Shown in pieces: positions 43,569-52,997 of a stretch of 64,000 bases of DNA. Position 1 is the stretch's first letter; the number at the start of each line of letters is the position of its first letter. This stretch comes from FEN-1297 sp021817845 (lineage in GTDB: Bacteria > Bacteroidota > Ignavibacteria > Ignavibacteriales > Ignavibacteriaceae). The stretch lies in contig JAKAFW010000007.1 in assembly GCA_021817845.1 (NCBI GenBank), positions 45,416-109,415 on the forward strand. Reading direction: 5' to 3'. The notes beneath the pieces are model-generated. The model ran no database searches, was not told the origin of the DNA, and saw nothing but the letters and a program-made list of their open reading frames with translations. A program made the translations under genes and the position numbers.

Positions 43569-44981
43569 ATGGAAGCAGAACTATTGAATCAATTTCGTTT
43601 TTTCGATCCAAATGAAAAAGTTAGAGAAATTGCACATGAATTATATTCAGATGTAAAAGATTTACCGATTATAAGCCCTCACGGGCACGTTGACCCAAAG
43701 CTTTTAGCAACTAACGAATCATTTCCTGATCCGGCTGAATTAATCATTATCCCTGACCATTATATTTTCAGAATGCTATACTCACAAGGAATTTCCCTTG
43801 AATCTCTCGGAGTGCCTACCGTTGACGGAATCACCGTAGAAACAGATCACCGAAAAATATGGAATACTTTTGCCGAAAACTTTTATCTCTTTGCAGGTAC
43901 TCCTACCGGCGCTTGGCTGAAACATGAGTTGGTTGAGGTATTTGGGATTAATGAAAAATTAAATTCAAAAAATAGCGATAAGATTTACGATATGATATCT
44001 GCTAAACTTCAGACAAAAGAATTTCTACCGAGAACTTTGTTTGACAAATTTAAAATTGAAGTACTTTCAACAACGGACGGCGCATCCGATTCGCTTGATT
44101 ACCATAAAAAAATTAAAGAGTCCGGATGGAACGGAAGAGTAATCCCATGCTTTCGTCCTGATGCCGCTGTAAATATAACTGCTCCCGGCTGGAGAAATGA
44201 AATAAAAAAACTCAGCACAGCAAGTAAGATTGAAGTTAATTCTTATAAGAACTTTATTAAAGCGATTGAAAACAGAAGAGAATATTTTAAAACCGTCGGT
44301 GCAGTTTCAACCGATCAGGGAATAATATCACCCTACACTCATCAATTAACCGGAGAAGAAGCGGAAAAAATATTTCAGCATGCATTAAACGGCAAGGCAA
44401 ACGAAGATGAAGCCTCTTTATTTACTGCAAATATGCTGATGGAAATGGCAAGGATGAGTATTGAAGATGGCTTAGTGATGCAAGTTCATCCGGGAGCAAT
44501 GAGAAATCATAATGAAAGTATAGTTAAAAGATTTGGTTTTGACAAAGGAGCAGATATTCCGCTGCAAACGGAATACACTAAAAATTTATATGAGCTCTTA
44601 AATAAATTTGGCAACGAGTCAAGGCTGACTCTAATTGTTTTTACACTTGATGAATCAAATTATGCAAGAGAGCTTGCTCCTCTTGCCGGTCATTATCCGG
44701 CGATGAAATTAGGACCATCATGGTGGTTTCACGACAGCATCGAGGGGATGACTCGCTTTAGACAAAATGTAACAGAAACAGCCGGAATTTATAATACGGT
44801 CGGATTTAATGATGACACAAGGGCATTTCTTTCAATTCCAGCCCGTCATGATCTATCAAGAAGGGTTGACTCGAATTTTCTTGCAGGCCTAGCGGCAAAG
44901 CACATAATTGATTTAGCTGAAGCAAAAACATTAAGCCTAGCTTTAGCATACGGATTGGTTAAGAAGGCTTATAAACTTTAA
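43569..44981 (+). CDS. uxaC: Glucuronate/galacturonate isomerase
   Basis: Uronate isomerase: D-glucuronate to D-fructuronate and D-galacturonate to D-tagaturonate. It has 470 residues, the normal size. The amidohydrolase-type metal-binding HGHVDP is at about 38-43; RTLFDKFKIEVLSTTDGASDSL follows; the active-site LVMQVHPGAMRNHN and FNDDTRAFLSIPARHDLSRR (arginine-rich substrate loop) are both intact. It is the first catabolic gene of the locus. An inverted repeat of 102 bp lies between it and the LacI gene. Confidence 0.96.
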   Translation: MEAELLNQFRFFDPNEKVREIAHELYSDVKDLPIISPHGHVDPKLLATNESFPDPAELIIIPDHYIFRMLYSQGISLESLGVPTVDGITVETDHRKIWNTFAENFYLFAGTPTGAWLKHELVEVFGINEKLNSKNSDKIYDMISAKLQTKEFLPRTLFDKFKIEVLSTTDGASDSLDYHKKIKESGWNGRVIPCFRPDAAVNITAPGWRNEIKKLSTASKIEVNSYKNFIKAIENRREYFKTVGAVSTDQGIISPYTHQLTGEEAEKIFQHALNGKANEDEASLFTANMLMEMARMSIEDGLVMQVHPGAMRNHNESIVKRFGFDKGADIPLQTEYTKNLYELLNKFGNESRLTLIVFTLDESNYARELAPLAGHYPAMKLGPSWWFHDSIEGMTRFRQNVTETAGIYNTVGFNDDTRAFLSIPARHDLSRRVDSNFLAGLAAKHIIDLAEAKTLSLALAYGLVKKAYKL

Positions 44982-45003
44982 TGAAAAATAATGTGTATAA
45001 TTT

Positions 45004-45105
45004 ATGAGTCCACTCTAAAAAGGTATTTTTGATAAAAAAAGTTTTGATTATTGTCCAAATTCAAAGCCTCGAAACTCAATTTTAGGCTTTTTAGAGTGGA
45101 CTCAT
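45004..45105. repeat. MITE-like inverted repeat
   Basis: ATGAGTCCACTCTAAAAAG (45004-45022) is repeated as its perfect 19-bp reverse complement at 45087-45105, enclosing 64 AT-rich bases. Partial homology extends outward (TGTATAA / TTATACA). No coding capacity. It looks like a miniature inverted-repeat element between uxaC and the regulator; its transcript would fold into a long hairpin and could act as a terminator for uxaC. Confidence 0.75.
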
Positions 45106-45218
45106 TTATACATTGCAATAAAAGTAGTTCAAATTATTACACAACATTTAAATAAAACCCAATAAACTCTATATTGCATAATGGCAAATGTTAAAGTTAT
45201 TAAACCGGAGAGGATAAA

Positions 45219-46283
45219 TTGGAAAAGAGTATTCATATTACTTTAGACGATATAGCTAAAAGATTAAATGTTTCAAAGGTAACTGTTTCCAAAGCGCTAA
45301 GAGGGCATCCGGACATTTCTAAGGAAACAACACTCCTGGTGAAAAAAATTGCCGAAGAGTTAGGATACACCCCAAACTATATGGCTCGAAATTTATCTTC
45401 GAGGCATTCTAATACTATAGGCGTCGTCGTTCCTAAAATTGCTCACTTTTTTTTCAGCGCTGTTATCGAGTCCATTTATGATGCAGCATTCAATAATAAT
45501 TATGAAATTATTTTAACGGTTTCACAAGAAAGTGCCGAGAGAGAAAAAAAACATCTTGAATCCCTTTTGGCTATGCGCGTTGATGGACTAATTGTTTCGA
45601 TTACACAGCAAACACATGATTTGGCAATTTTTGAAAAAGTAAAGAAACAAGGAATTCCTTTAACTTTTATTGATAGAGTTTTGGATATTCCAAATACTAG
45701 CTCCGTTACTGTTGATGACAGAGGTGGCGCTTTCCAGGCTATTGAACATGCTATCAAACTTGGGTACACCAAGATTGGACACTTAGCAGGGTTTCATGAA
45801 ATCAACATAGGCTTAAAAAGATATCAGGGATTCGAAGATGCAATGAAACAATACGGGTTTGATATAAATCCGGATTGGGTCATTCACGGAAGTTTTGGAG
45901 AAGAAGCCGGCTACCGTGGTTTTATGCAGATGTATAACAACAATAATCTACCAGAATTTATTTTTACTGTTACTTATCCGGTGGCTTTAGGAGTTTATGC
46001 TGCCGTTCAAGAAGTTGGATTAAAAATTCCTAATGATATTGATATCATGTGTTTTGGTAACAGTGATGTCAACAGGTTTATTTCTCCTTCGCTAAGCTGC
46101 GTTAATCAACCAACAGAATTGCTTGGGAAAAAAGCATTGGAGGTAACATTGGATAATATAAAGAATATTGATTCATTTAAACCGCAGCATATTGAAATTC
46201 CAACCGAGCTCCTGTTAAGAGAAACCTGTTCCGGCAAAGGAAAAATTTCGTTCCTCAAAACAGCTTCAAACGGTATTTATTAA
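45219..46283 (+). CDS. LacI-family transcriptional regulator of uronate genes
   Basis: A 354-residue LacI/GalR regulator. The N-terminal helix-turn-helix ITLDDIAKRLNVSKVTVSKALRGHPDIS (about 7-34) is followed by the hinge NYMARNLSSRHSNTIGVVVP, and a periplasmic-binding-protein-like effector domain runs to about 335 (GHLAGFHEINIGLKRYQGFEDA, PNDIDIMCFGNSDVNRFISPSLSCVNQP). TTG 45219 follows GGAGAGG with no suitable ATG nearby, so TTG is taken as start. Position just upstream of uxaA suggests that it represses the hexuronate genes; GTAAACG-containing sites upstream of uxaA and kduI are candidate operators. Confidence 0.9.
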   Translation: MEKSIHITLDDIAKRLNVSKVTVSKALRGHPDISKETTLLVKKIAEELGYTPNYMARNLSSRHSNTIGVVVPKIAHFFFSAVIESIYDAAFNNNYEIILTVSQESAEREKKHLESLLAMRVDGLIVSITQQTHDLAIFEKVKKQGIPLTFIDRVLDIPNTSSVTVDDRGGAFQAIEHAIKLGYTKIGHLAGFHEINIGLKRYQGFEDAMKQYGFDINPDWVIHGSFGEEAGYRGFMQMYNNNNLPEFIFTVTYPVALGVYAAVQEVGLKIPNDIDIMCFGNSDVNRFISPSLSCVNQPTELLGKKALEVTLDNIKNIDSFKPQHIEIPTELLLRETCSGKGKISFLKTASNGIY

Positions 46284-46308
46284 AAAGGAATTTTTTTTGT
46301 CCTAAAAT

Positions 46309-46331
46309 AGTAAACGATAAAGTAAACGATA
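46309..46331. promoter_or_regulatory. Candidate operator: direct repeats of AGTAAACGATA
   Basis: AGTAAACGATA occurs at 46309-46319 and again at 46321-46331, 24 nt before uxaA. GTAAACG is a plausible LacI-family half-site (GTAAAC|GTTTAC type). A related GTTTAC pair precedes kduI. Suggestive only. Confidence 0.4.
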
Positions 46332-46354
46332 TAGACAGAATTGAAAATTAAGAT

Positions 46355-47854
46355 ATGAAACCAAAGTTTATTAAAATTCATAAGAATGATAACGTTATCA
46401 TCGCTATTGAAAAAATCTTAAAGAATGAAAGAATAGTTGTGGATGATGTTGAAATTCAAATTCTTAATGACATAAATCAAGGGCACAAAATTGCTATACG
46501 AAATATTGACGAAGGAAAGAATATTTTTAAATATGGACATATAATTGGACATGCTACTTCTAAAATAATAGCAGGCGAGTGGGTACATTCTCATAATATC
46601 AAAACAAACCTTAGCGAAATTATAAATTATAATTATGAACATGTTGAGTTATCAAAAGATAAAATAATTTCAAAAATTCCTACTTTCAAGGGCTATAAAA
46701 GAAAGAATGGGAAATTCGGCACGCGTAATGAAATTTGGATTATCAACACTGTAGGCTGCGTAAATACATCTGCAGAAAGAATTGCAAAAATTTGCAACGA
46801 AAAATTTAAGTCAGAAAACTTTGATGGGGTATTTTCATTTGCTCACCCATACGGATGCAGCCAGCTTGGCGACGATCTTTCAAATACGCAAAAAGTTTTA
46901 TCCGGACTGATGAAAAACCCAAATGCTGGTGGTGTTTTAGTAATTGGCTTGGGCTGCGAAAATAACCAGATGAAATCCCTATTAAAATTGGCTACGGATG
47001 TTGATGTGGAGAGGCTCCGGTCATTTAATTCTCAGGATGTTAAAGATGAAATTGAAGAAGGAGTTAAGTTAGCTGGTGAGCTTTTTGATATAATAAAAAA
47101 TGACAAACGGGAAGAATGCACGGTATCCGGGCTTACGCTTGGAATGAAGTGCGGCGGCTCCGATGGCTTCTCCGGAATTTCCGCTAATTCTTTGGTTGGA
47201 AGAATAACAGATTTGCTTTCCACATACAACGGTAAAATAGTTCTTACAGAAGTTCCGGAGATGTTTGGTGCTGAGCAGCAGTTGATGAACCGCGCTAAAT
47301 CAGAAATTGTTTACACAAAAATTGTTGAGATGATAAATAGCTTTAAGGGATATTTCATCAGCCATAACCAACCGATTTATGAAAATCCTTCTCCCGGGAA
47401 TAAAGAAGGGGGTTTAACTACTCTTGAAGAAAAATCTCTCGGTGCTATTCAAAAAGGTGGAACTTCTCAAGTGAACCAGGTTTTAGATTATGGCGAACAA
47501 ATAGAAGAAAGAGGTCTGGCTCTTTTGAAAGCGCCCGGTAATGACGGAGTTTCTTCAACTGCTATGACCGCAAGCGGTGCAACTATTCTTCTATTTACTA
47601 CCGGCAGAGGGACGCCTTTAGGATTCCCTGTTCCTACTGTAAAGATTTCCTCTAATTCAGACCTGTTTGCAAGGAAGCCCAACTGGATCGACTTTAATGC
47701 GGGAAAATTATTGACTGGCGGAAAAAATATGGATGAACTAACTGAAGAATTGTTCCAGTTAATAATTGAAATAGCATCAGGAAAAATAAGAACCAAAAAT
47801 GAAATTAACGGCTATAAAGAAATTGCAATCTGGAAAGATGGAGTAACACTTTAA
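46355..47854 (+). CDS. uxaA: Altronate dehydratase
   Basis: D-altronate to 2-keto-3-deoxygluconate. It has 499 residues with the full two-domain form: an N-terminal SAF domain (about 1-95, HIIGHATSKIIAGEWVHSHNIKTNL) and a C-terminal GD_AH domain with FSFAHPYGCSQLGDD, GLGCENNQ, GLTLGMKCGGSDGFSGISAN and the iron-site cysteines. It follows the LacI gene by 71 nt and precedes uxaB by 48 nt. It matches the E. coli UxaA size and order. Confidence 0.96.
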   Translation: MKPKFIKIHKNDNVIIAIEKILKNERIVVDDVEIQILNDINQGHKIAIRNIDEGKNIFKYGHIIGHATSKIIAGEWVHSHNIKTNLSEIINYNYEHVELSKDKIISKIPTFKGYKRKNGKFGTRNEIWIINTVGCVNTSAERIAKICNEKFKSENFDGVFSFAHPYGCSQLGDDLSNTQKVLSGLMKNPNAGGVLVIGLGCENNQMKSLLKLATDVDVERLRSFNSQDVKDEIEEGVKLAGELFDIIKNDKREECTVSGLTLGMKCGGSDGFSGISANSLVGRITDLLSTYNGKIVLTEVPEMFGAEQQLMNRAKSEIVYTKIVEMINSFKGYFISHNQPIYENPSPGNKEGGLTTLEEKSLGAIQKGGTSQVNQVLDYGEQIEERGLALLKAPGNDGVSSTAMTASGATILLFTTGRGTPLGFPVPTVKISSNSDLFARKPNWIDFNAGKLLTGGKNMDELTEELFQLIIEIASGKIRTKNEINGYKEIAIWKDGVTL

Positions 47855-47902
47855 CTTTTTTCAACTTAGTACAAAATCATATCTTAAATTAAAGAAAAAT
47901 AA

Positions 47903-49411
47903 ATGCAGTTAAACAGAAAACTATTAGAATCAAATAAAAACTTTAATAATATCGCTACAATCGGTCCTTTGAACGAAATGCCGGAACGAGTATTGCAATT
48001 CGGTGAAGGGAATTTTTTAAGAGCCTTTGTCGATTGGCATTTTAATGAGCTGAACAAGCATGGACTTTTTAATGGAAAGGTCGTAATTGTTCAACCCCTT
48101 AAAGAAGGTATGATCGATGCTATAAACAAACAGAATGGTTTATACACTCTTCTTTTAAGAGGAATTCAAAATGGTAAGCAAATCGAGAAGACTGAAGTAA
48201 TAACTTCAGTAAATCGAGGAATAAATCCTTATTCTGATTGGAAAGGATTTCTTAATTGTGCAGCAAATCCCGACCTGCGTTTCATAGTTTCCAACACAAC
48301 TGAAGCGGGGATATCTTATAATAAAATTCCTTTTCCTGAAAACGAATGCCCGGTTTCTTTCCCGGCAAAAGTAGCAGCATTTTTGTATGAAAGATATAAA
48401 AAGTTCAGTGGTGCAAAAAATAAAGGAATGATTATTATTCCTTGTGAACTGATTAAAGATAACGGCAATACACTTCACAAATATATTTTACAGCATGCTG
48501 AAGATTGGAATTTAGAGAGCGAATTTATCCGTTGGATTCAAGAAAATAATTATTTTTATAATACTCTTGTAGATAGGATAGTACCTGGTTTTCCGAAAGA
48601 TGAAATCGAAACTTTAACAAAAAAATTAGGTTATGAAGATAATATAATTGTATCCGCTGAAATTTTTCATCTCTGGGTAATCCAGGGAAATAAAATTGCA
48701 AGCGAAGAATTACCCTTTGTTAAAGCGGGACTAAATGTCGTTTGGACGGATGATATTCAACCATATAGAAACTTAAAAGTAAGAATATTAAACGGAGCTC
48801 ATACAATGTTTACCATTCCTTCTTTCTTATCCGGTAATGATACGGTGCAGCAAAGCGTGGAGGATAAAGTAATCGGAAATTACATTGAGGAAGGGTTGTT
48901 CAACGAAATTATTCCAACGCTTGACTTTCCGGAGGAGAAGAAATTAGAATTTGCGCAAGAAATTATTGAAAGATTTCAAAATCCGTTTATCAAGCATTAT
49001 TTAATTAGTATAACCTTAAATTCAATTTCGAAATTTAAAGTACGCGTTCTTCCGTCAATATTGGAATATTTTGATATGAATAAACAAGCTCCTGAAGCCC
49101 TCTCATTTTCGCTGGCTTCACTGATTTGGTTCTACAGAGGCTATAGTTCTAACAAATTATCCAAAAACGGCTCTCGAGAGTTTACGTTAAAAGACGACGA
49201 AGATGTAATGAAATTCTTTGAAGGCTTGAAAAACATTACTGACTACGATATAGTTGTAAAGTCGGTTCTTGGCAACGAAAGTTTTTGGAATTTGGATCTT
49301 AACAAAATTGATGGCTTGGCTGAAATAGTTTCATTCTATTATAAGTCAATCGATAGTATTGGGATGAAGCCTGCCATTGTAGAATTATTAAGTACGAAAA
49401 CAACAGATTAA
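47903..49411 (+). CDS. uxaB: Tagaturonate reductase (altronate oxidoreductase)
   Basis: D-tagaturonate to D-altronate with NADH. A 502-residue mannitol-dehydrogenase family protein: N-terminal Rossmann region with ERVLQFGEGNFLRAFVDWHFNEL; VSNTTEAGISY and GMIIIPCELIKDNG match UxaB; the C-terminal domain has the catalytic lysine region YRNLKVRILNGAHTM. Length and motifs fit UxaB better than the shorter fructuronate reductases of the same superfamily. It lies between uxaA and eda in one operon with gaps of 48 and 28 nt. Confidence 0.93.
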   Translation: MQLNRKLLESNKNFNNIATIGPLNEMPERVLQFGEGNFLRAFVDWHFNELNKHGLFNGKVVIVQPLKEGMIDAINKQNGLYTLLLRGIQNGKQIEKTEVITSVNRGINPYSDWKGFLNCAANPDLRFIVSNTTEAGISYNKIPFPENECPVSFPAKVAAFLYERYKKFSGAKNKGMIIIPCELIKDNGNTLHKYILQHAEDWNLESEFIRWIQENNYFYNTLVDRIVPGFPKDEIETLTKKLGYEDNIIVSAEIFHLWVIQGNKIASEELPFVKAGLNVVWTDDIQPYRNLKVRILNGAHTMFTIPSFLSGNDTVQQSVEDKVIGNYIEEGLFNEIIPTLDFPEEKKLEFAQEIIERFQNPFIKHYLISITLNSISKFKVRVLPSILEYFDMNKQAPEALSFSLASLIWFYRGYSSNKLSKNGSREFTLKDDEDVMKFFEGLKNITDYDIVVKSVLGNESFWNLDLNKIDGLAEIVSFYYKSIDSIGMKPAIVELLSTKTTD

Positions 49412-49439
49412 AAAATAAAAACTATTACAAAGAAAATAA

Positions 49440-50093
49440 ATGAAAAGACAAGAAATAGTAAACTCGCTAATTAAAGCTTCAGCAGTGGCTGTTGTGAGGT
49501 TAACCGATCCTACTAAACTTATAAAAGTATCTGAAGCAATTTATGCAGGTGGAGTTTCGGCAATTGAAATAACAATGACAGTTCCTAACGCAATTAAGAT
49601 GATCGAAGAGGCTAGTAAGGTTTTAGGAAGCTATATGCTAGTTGGAGTCGGATCGGTACTGGATCCTGATACCGCACAAAAAGCAATTGATGCTGGAGCA
49701 AAATATGTCGTAAGCCCAATCTTCAAAAAGGAAATTATAAAAACCGCACATAAAAATAATATACCTGCAATGCCGGGAGCTTTTACACCGACAGAAATTC
49801 AAACTGCTTATGAAGCAGGTGCCGATATAGTTAAAGTTTTTCCTGCAGATGTAGTCGGAATGGCTTTCTTCAAAGGCATTCTTGCACCAATGCCTCACTT
49901 AAAATTAATGCCTACCGGCGGTGTCAGCCTGACGAATGCCGGTGATTGGCTGAAAGCAGGCGCTTGCGCCGTGGGTGTTGGCACTGCGCTGCTTGATAAA
50001 AAAGCGATTGCTTCTGGAGACCATAAAACACTGACGGAAAATGCAATATTATTAATGGAAAGCATAAACAAAGCTAAAGTAGAATTAAATTAA
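49440..50093 (+). CDS. eda: KDPG aldolase
   Basis: 2-keto-3-deoxy-6-phosphogluconate aldolase (Entner-Doudoroff): KDPG to pyruvate plus glyceraldehyde-3-phosphate. It has 217 residues with the (beta/alpha)8 barrel. AVVRLTDPTKLIKVSEAIYAGG gives the phosphate and substrate site, VGVGSVLDPDTAQKAIDAGAKYVVSP the glycine loop, and DIVKVFPADVVG contains the Schiff-base lysine. It follows uxaB by 28 nt. With kdgK, 138 nt downstream, it completes KDG catabolism. Confidence 0.95.
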   Translation: MKRQEIVNSLIKASAVAVVRLTDPTKLIKVSEAIYAGGVSAIEITMTVPNAIKMIEEASKVLGSYMLVGVGSVLDPDTAQKAIDAGAKYVVSPIFKKEIIKTAHKNNIPAMPGAFTPTEIQTAYEAGADIVKVFPADVVGMAFFKGILAPMPHLKLMPTGGVSLTNAGDWLKAGACAVGVGTALLDKKAIASGDHKTLTENAILLMESINKAKVELN

Positions 50094-50231
50094 AATTATC
50101 TTTTACACGTATAGGAATATTTCGGTTGATCGCAATATTTTATACCAATATTCCATTACTCCAAAACTCCAAAGTTTTTGAATAACATCAATTATTTACA
50201 AAAAAGAGAATATTTAAAAGGAAAAAATAAA

Positions 50232-51266
50232 ATGTCTTCTAAGGTGGTCACAATGGGAGAAATAATGTTAAGGCTATCAACTCCCGGATTCAGTAGATTC
50301 GTCCAATCTCAAAGCTTCGATATAAATTACGGAGGTGGAGAGGCAAATGTTGCAGTTGCATTATCAAATTACGGATTTGAAAGCTATTTCGTATCAAAAT
50401 TACCTAAACATGAAATCGGTCAAGCTGCAGTAAACAGTATGAGACGATTTGGCGTAAAGGATGATTATATTGTAAGAGGCGGAGATAGAGTAGGAATTTA
50501 TTTTCTGGAAACGGGCGCGAGTCAAAGAGCTTCAAAAGTTATTTATGATAGATCAGGCTCTGCAATTACTACCTTAAAAAATAATGAACTTAACTGGGAT
50601 GAAGTATTTAAAAATGCAAAGTGGTTCCATTGGACAGGTATAACTCCCGCCTTGGGAAAAGAAGCTCAAGAGAGTTTGATTGTCGCATGCAAAGTTGCTA
50701 AGAAAAATGGGGTCATAATAAGTGCCGATTTAAATTACCGGGCAAAATTATGGACTACTAAAGAAGCACAATCAGTAATGATTCCGCTAATGGAGTATGT
50801 TGATGTTTGTATTGCTAATGAAGAAGATGCAGAAAAAAGTCTTGGTTTTAAGGCTGGAGTAACAAATGTTGAAAGTGCAGAGCTTGATGAAAAAGGATAT
50901 TTTGAATTAGCAAAGCAATTAAAAAAGAAATTCAATTTTAAGTCTGTTGCTATAACACTAAGAGAAAGCTATTCCGCTTCGAGAAACGGATGGAGTGCCT
51001 TGCTTCATGATGAGAAAGATTGCGTGCAACCTTACCGCTCAAAAAGATATGATGTGCAAATTGTAGATAGAGTTGGCGGTGGAGATTCATTTGCAAGCGG
51101 ATTAATTTACGGATTACTTAATAAAACCAACTCCAAAGAAGCACTTGAATTTGCAGTCGCAGCATCCTGTTTAAAGCAAACCATTCCGGGTGATTTTAAT
51201 CTCGTTTCGATCGATGAAGTCGAAAAACTTTCCAAAGGCAGCGGTTCAGGAAGGGTAGAAAGATAA
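50232..51266 (+). CDS. kdgK: 2-keto-3-deoxygluconate kinase
   Basis: A PfkB-family sugar-acid kinase of 344 residues producing KDPG from KDG. VTMGEIMLRLSTPG and NYGGGEANVAVALSNYG build the sugar pocket; LNYRAKLW contains the KDG-contacting Arg region; signature 2 DRVGGGDSFASGLIYG has the catalytic Asp. ATG 50232 is preferred to the upstream TTG 50178 because AAAAGGAAAAAAT lies just before it; the intervening 18 residues look non-conserved. Neighbours eda and exuT support the assignment. Confidence 0.92.
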   Translation: MSSKVVTMGEIMLRLSTPGFSRFVQSQSFDINYGGGEANVAVALSNYGFESYFVSKLPKHEIGQAAVNSMRRFGVKDDYIVRGGDRVGIYFLETGASQRASKVIYDRSGSAITTLKNNELNWDEVFKNAKWFHWTGITPALGKEAQESLIVACKVAKKNGVIISADLNYRAKLWTTKEAQSVMIPLMEYVDVCIANEEDAEKSLGFKAGVTNVESAELDEKGYFELAKQLKKKFNFKSVAITLRESYSASRNGWSALLHDEKDCVQPYRSKRYDVQIVDRVGGGDSFASGLIYGLLNKTNSKEALEFAVAASCLKQTIPGDFNLVSIDEVEKLSKGSGSGRVER

Positions 51267-51636
51267 AGTTAGAATTGTATTTACTGTTAGCGATACGGAT
51301 TTTATAAGCCTCGACACTTCACTAGCCCGGGTTCAAAGATTATCTGACGGAACTCCATCCTTTTAATCCAAGCATCACGATTATTTTTTCGGTTAAAGAA
51401 ATCTGAATGACTGATTTAGTTGTTTATGATTTGTGAAGAATACTGCATCAAAAAAATGATATTGCTAAAGTAATTTTAATATTGGCACTTAAATCTTTGC
51501 TTGCCTTCCTGAAGGCAGTTTTTTGTGTCAAGCCATTTCCTTTGCTTTTTTCCTGAACTTAAACATGAACTTGCTATTTAGCGCGCTAAGCATTAATCAT
51601 TCTACTAATATATTCATATAACTTGAGAGAGGAATA
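51267..51636. other. Spacer with dispersed hairpin repeat
   Basis: No gene. It holds a reverse-oriented copy of the dispersed element AAATCTTTGC-TTGCCTTCCTGAAGGCA-GTTTTTTGTGTCAAG (51491-51532). Its termini match the unit at 20310-20348, while the hairpin arm differs. The 5' part (51270-51480) shows no recognised feature. The promoter of the transporter gene should lie in the last 100 bp. Confidence 0.55.
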
Positions 51637-52941
51637 ATGAGCACAAATTCATTCAAGGAAGGAACAGTATTGAGCATCGAAAATCCAAATGCAAAAACAA
51701 AAGTAAGAGCTTATCGATGGACGATTTGTGGCTTGCTCTTTTTTGCCACAACAATTAACTACATAGATAGACAGGTGCTCGGAATATTGGCTCCTGTTCT
51801 TCAAAAGGATATTGGCTGGAATGAAATAGAATACGGATATATAGTTACTGCATTTTCGGCTGCGTATGCAATTGGATTATTGTTGTTCGGAAGGCTTATT
51901 GATAAAATCGGTACAAAAATCGGTTATAGTATATCCATTTTTATTTGGAGCATTGCAGCTATGGGGCATGCTCTTGTTAAAACCGTATTTGGCTTTGGGC
52001 TAGCAAGATTTGCTTTAGGATTAGGTGAATCGGGAAATTTTCCTGCCGCTATAAAAGCAACGGCTGAATGGTTTCCTAAAAAAGAAAGAGCTTTTGCAAC
52101 CGGGCTATTCAATTCGGGCGCTAACATTGGAGCAGTTGTTGCACCTCTTGTAGTGCCATGGATTACGTTAACCTGGGGTTGGCATGAAGCATTTATTTTT
52201 ACCGGACTCCTCGGATTTATCTGGATAGTGCTTTGGGTTTGGCTATATGAAATTCCTGAGAAGCATAAAAAAGTTAGCAAAGAGGAATTAGCCTATATAC
52301 AAAGCGACCCAATTGAAGTTCAAACAGAAAAAATTCCGTGGATGAAATTGTTTAAGTATAAACAAACCTGGGCGTTTTTTATCGCTAAATTTTTAACCGA
52401 CCCAATTTGGTGGTTTTACCTATACTGGCTGCCCAAATTTTTGAATGAACGATATCATCTTGATTTGGCCAACTTAGGATTGCCGTTGATAGTAATTTAT
52501 ACTATGACGAGCATAGGCAGCATAGGAGGGGGCTGGCTATCGGGAGCATTTATTAAAAAAGGCTGGAGTATAAACAAGGGAAGAAAGATGGTTATGCTAA
52601 TATGTGCTATCCTGATTGTACCAATAGTATTTGCGTCAGTTGTCCCTGAATGGTGGGCAGTAGGTTTGATTGGGTTAGCAGCTGCGTCTCATCAAGGATG
52701 GTCGGCAAATTTATTTACAACAGCTTCGGATATGTTCCCTAAAAAAGCCGTTGGCTCAGTTGTAGGCTTAGGCGGAATGGCAGGCGCTATCGGTGGTATG
52801 TTTATTGCCACCGCTGCAGGTTTCATTCTACAAATTACAGGAAGTTATATGATCCTTTTTATAATATCAGGCTCTGTTTATCTGTTAGCTTTGCTTATTT
52901 TCCAAATGCTGGCTCCTAATATGGAAAGCGCTCAAATATAA
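51637..52941 (+). CDS. exuT: MFS hexuronate transporter, ExuT-like
   Basis: A 434-residue major facilitator with about 12 transmembrane segments. RWTICGLLFFATTINYIDRQVLGIL (TM1, conserved INYIDR motif), FGRLIDKIGTKIGY (motif A-like loop) and LGLGESGNFPAAIKATAEWFPKKERAFATG are typical of the anion:cation symporter family to which ExuT and GudP belong. It sits in the inner membrane and takes up galacturonate or glucuronate by proton symport. GAGAGAGGAA precedes ATG 51637. Its place between kdgK and uxaE supports hexuronate as the substrate. Confidence 0.88.
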   Translation: MSTNSFKEGTVLSIENPNAKTKVRAYRWTICGLLFFATTINYIDRQVLGILAPVLQKDIGWNEIEYGYIVTAFSAAYAIGLLLFGRLIDKIGTKIGYSISIFIWSIAAMGHALVKTVFGFGLARFALGLGESGNFPAAIKATAEWFPKKERAFATGLFNSGANIGAVVAPLVVPWITLTWGWHEAFIFTGLLGFIWIVLWVWLYEIPEKHKKVSKEELAYIQSDPIEVQTEKIPWMKLFKYKQTWAFFIAKFLTDPIWWFYLYWLPKFLNERYHLDLANLGLPLIVIYTMTSIGSIGGGWLSGAFIKKGWSINKGRKMVMLICAILIVPIVFASVVPEWWAVGLIGLAAASHQGWSANLFTTASDMFPKKAVGSVVGLGGMAGAIGGMFIATAAGFILQITGSYMILFIISGSVYLLALLIFQMLAPNMESAQI

Positions 52942-52997
52942 TTTATTTCTAAGTTCGCCCGGAATTTTCAAACTTAAATCAATAAGGTATAACTAAA

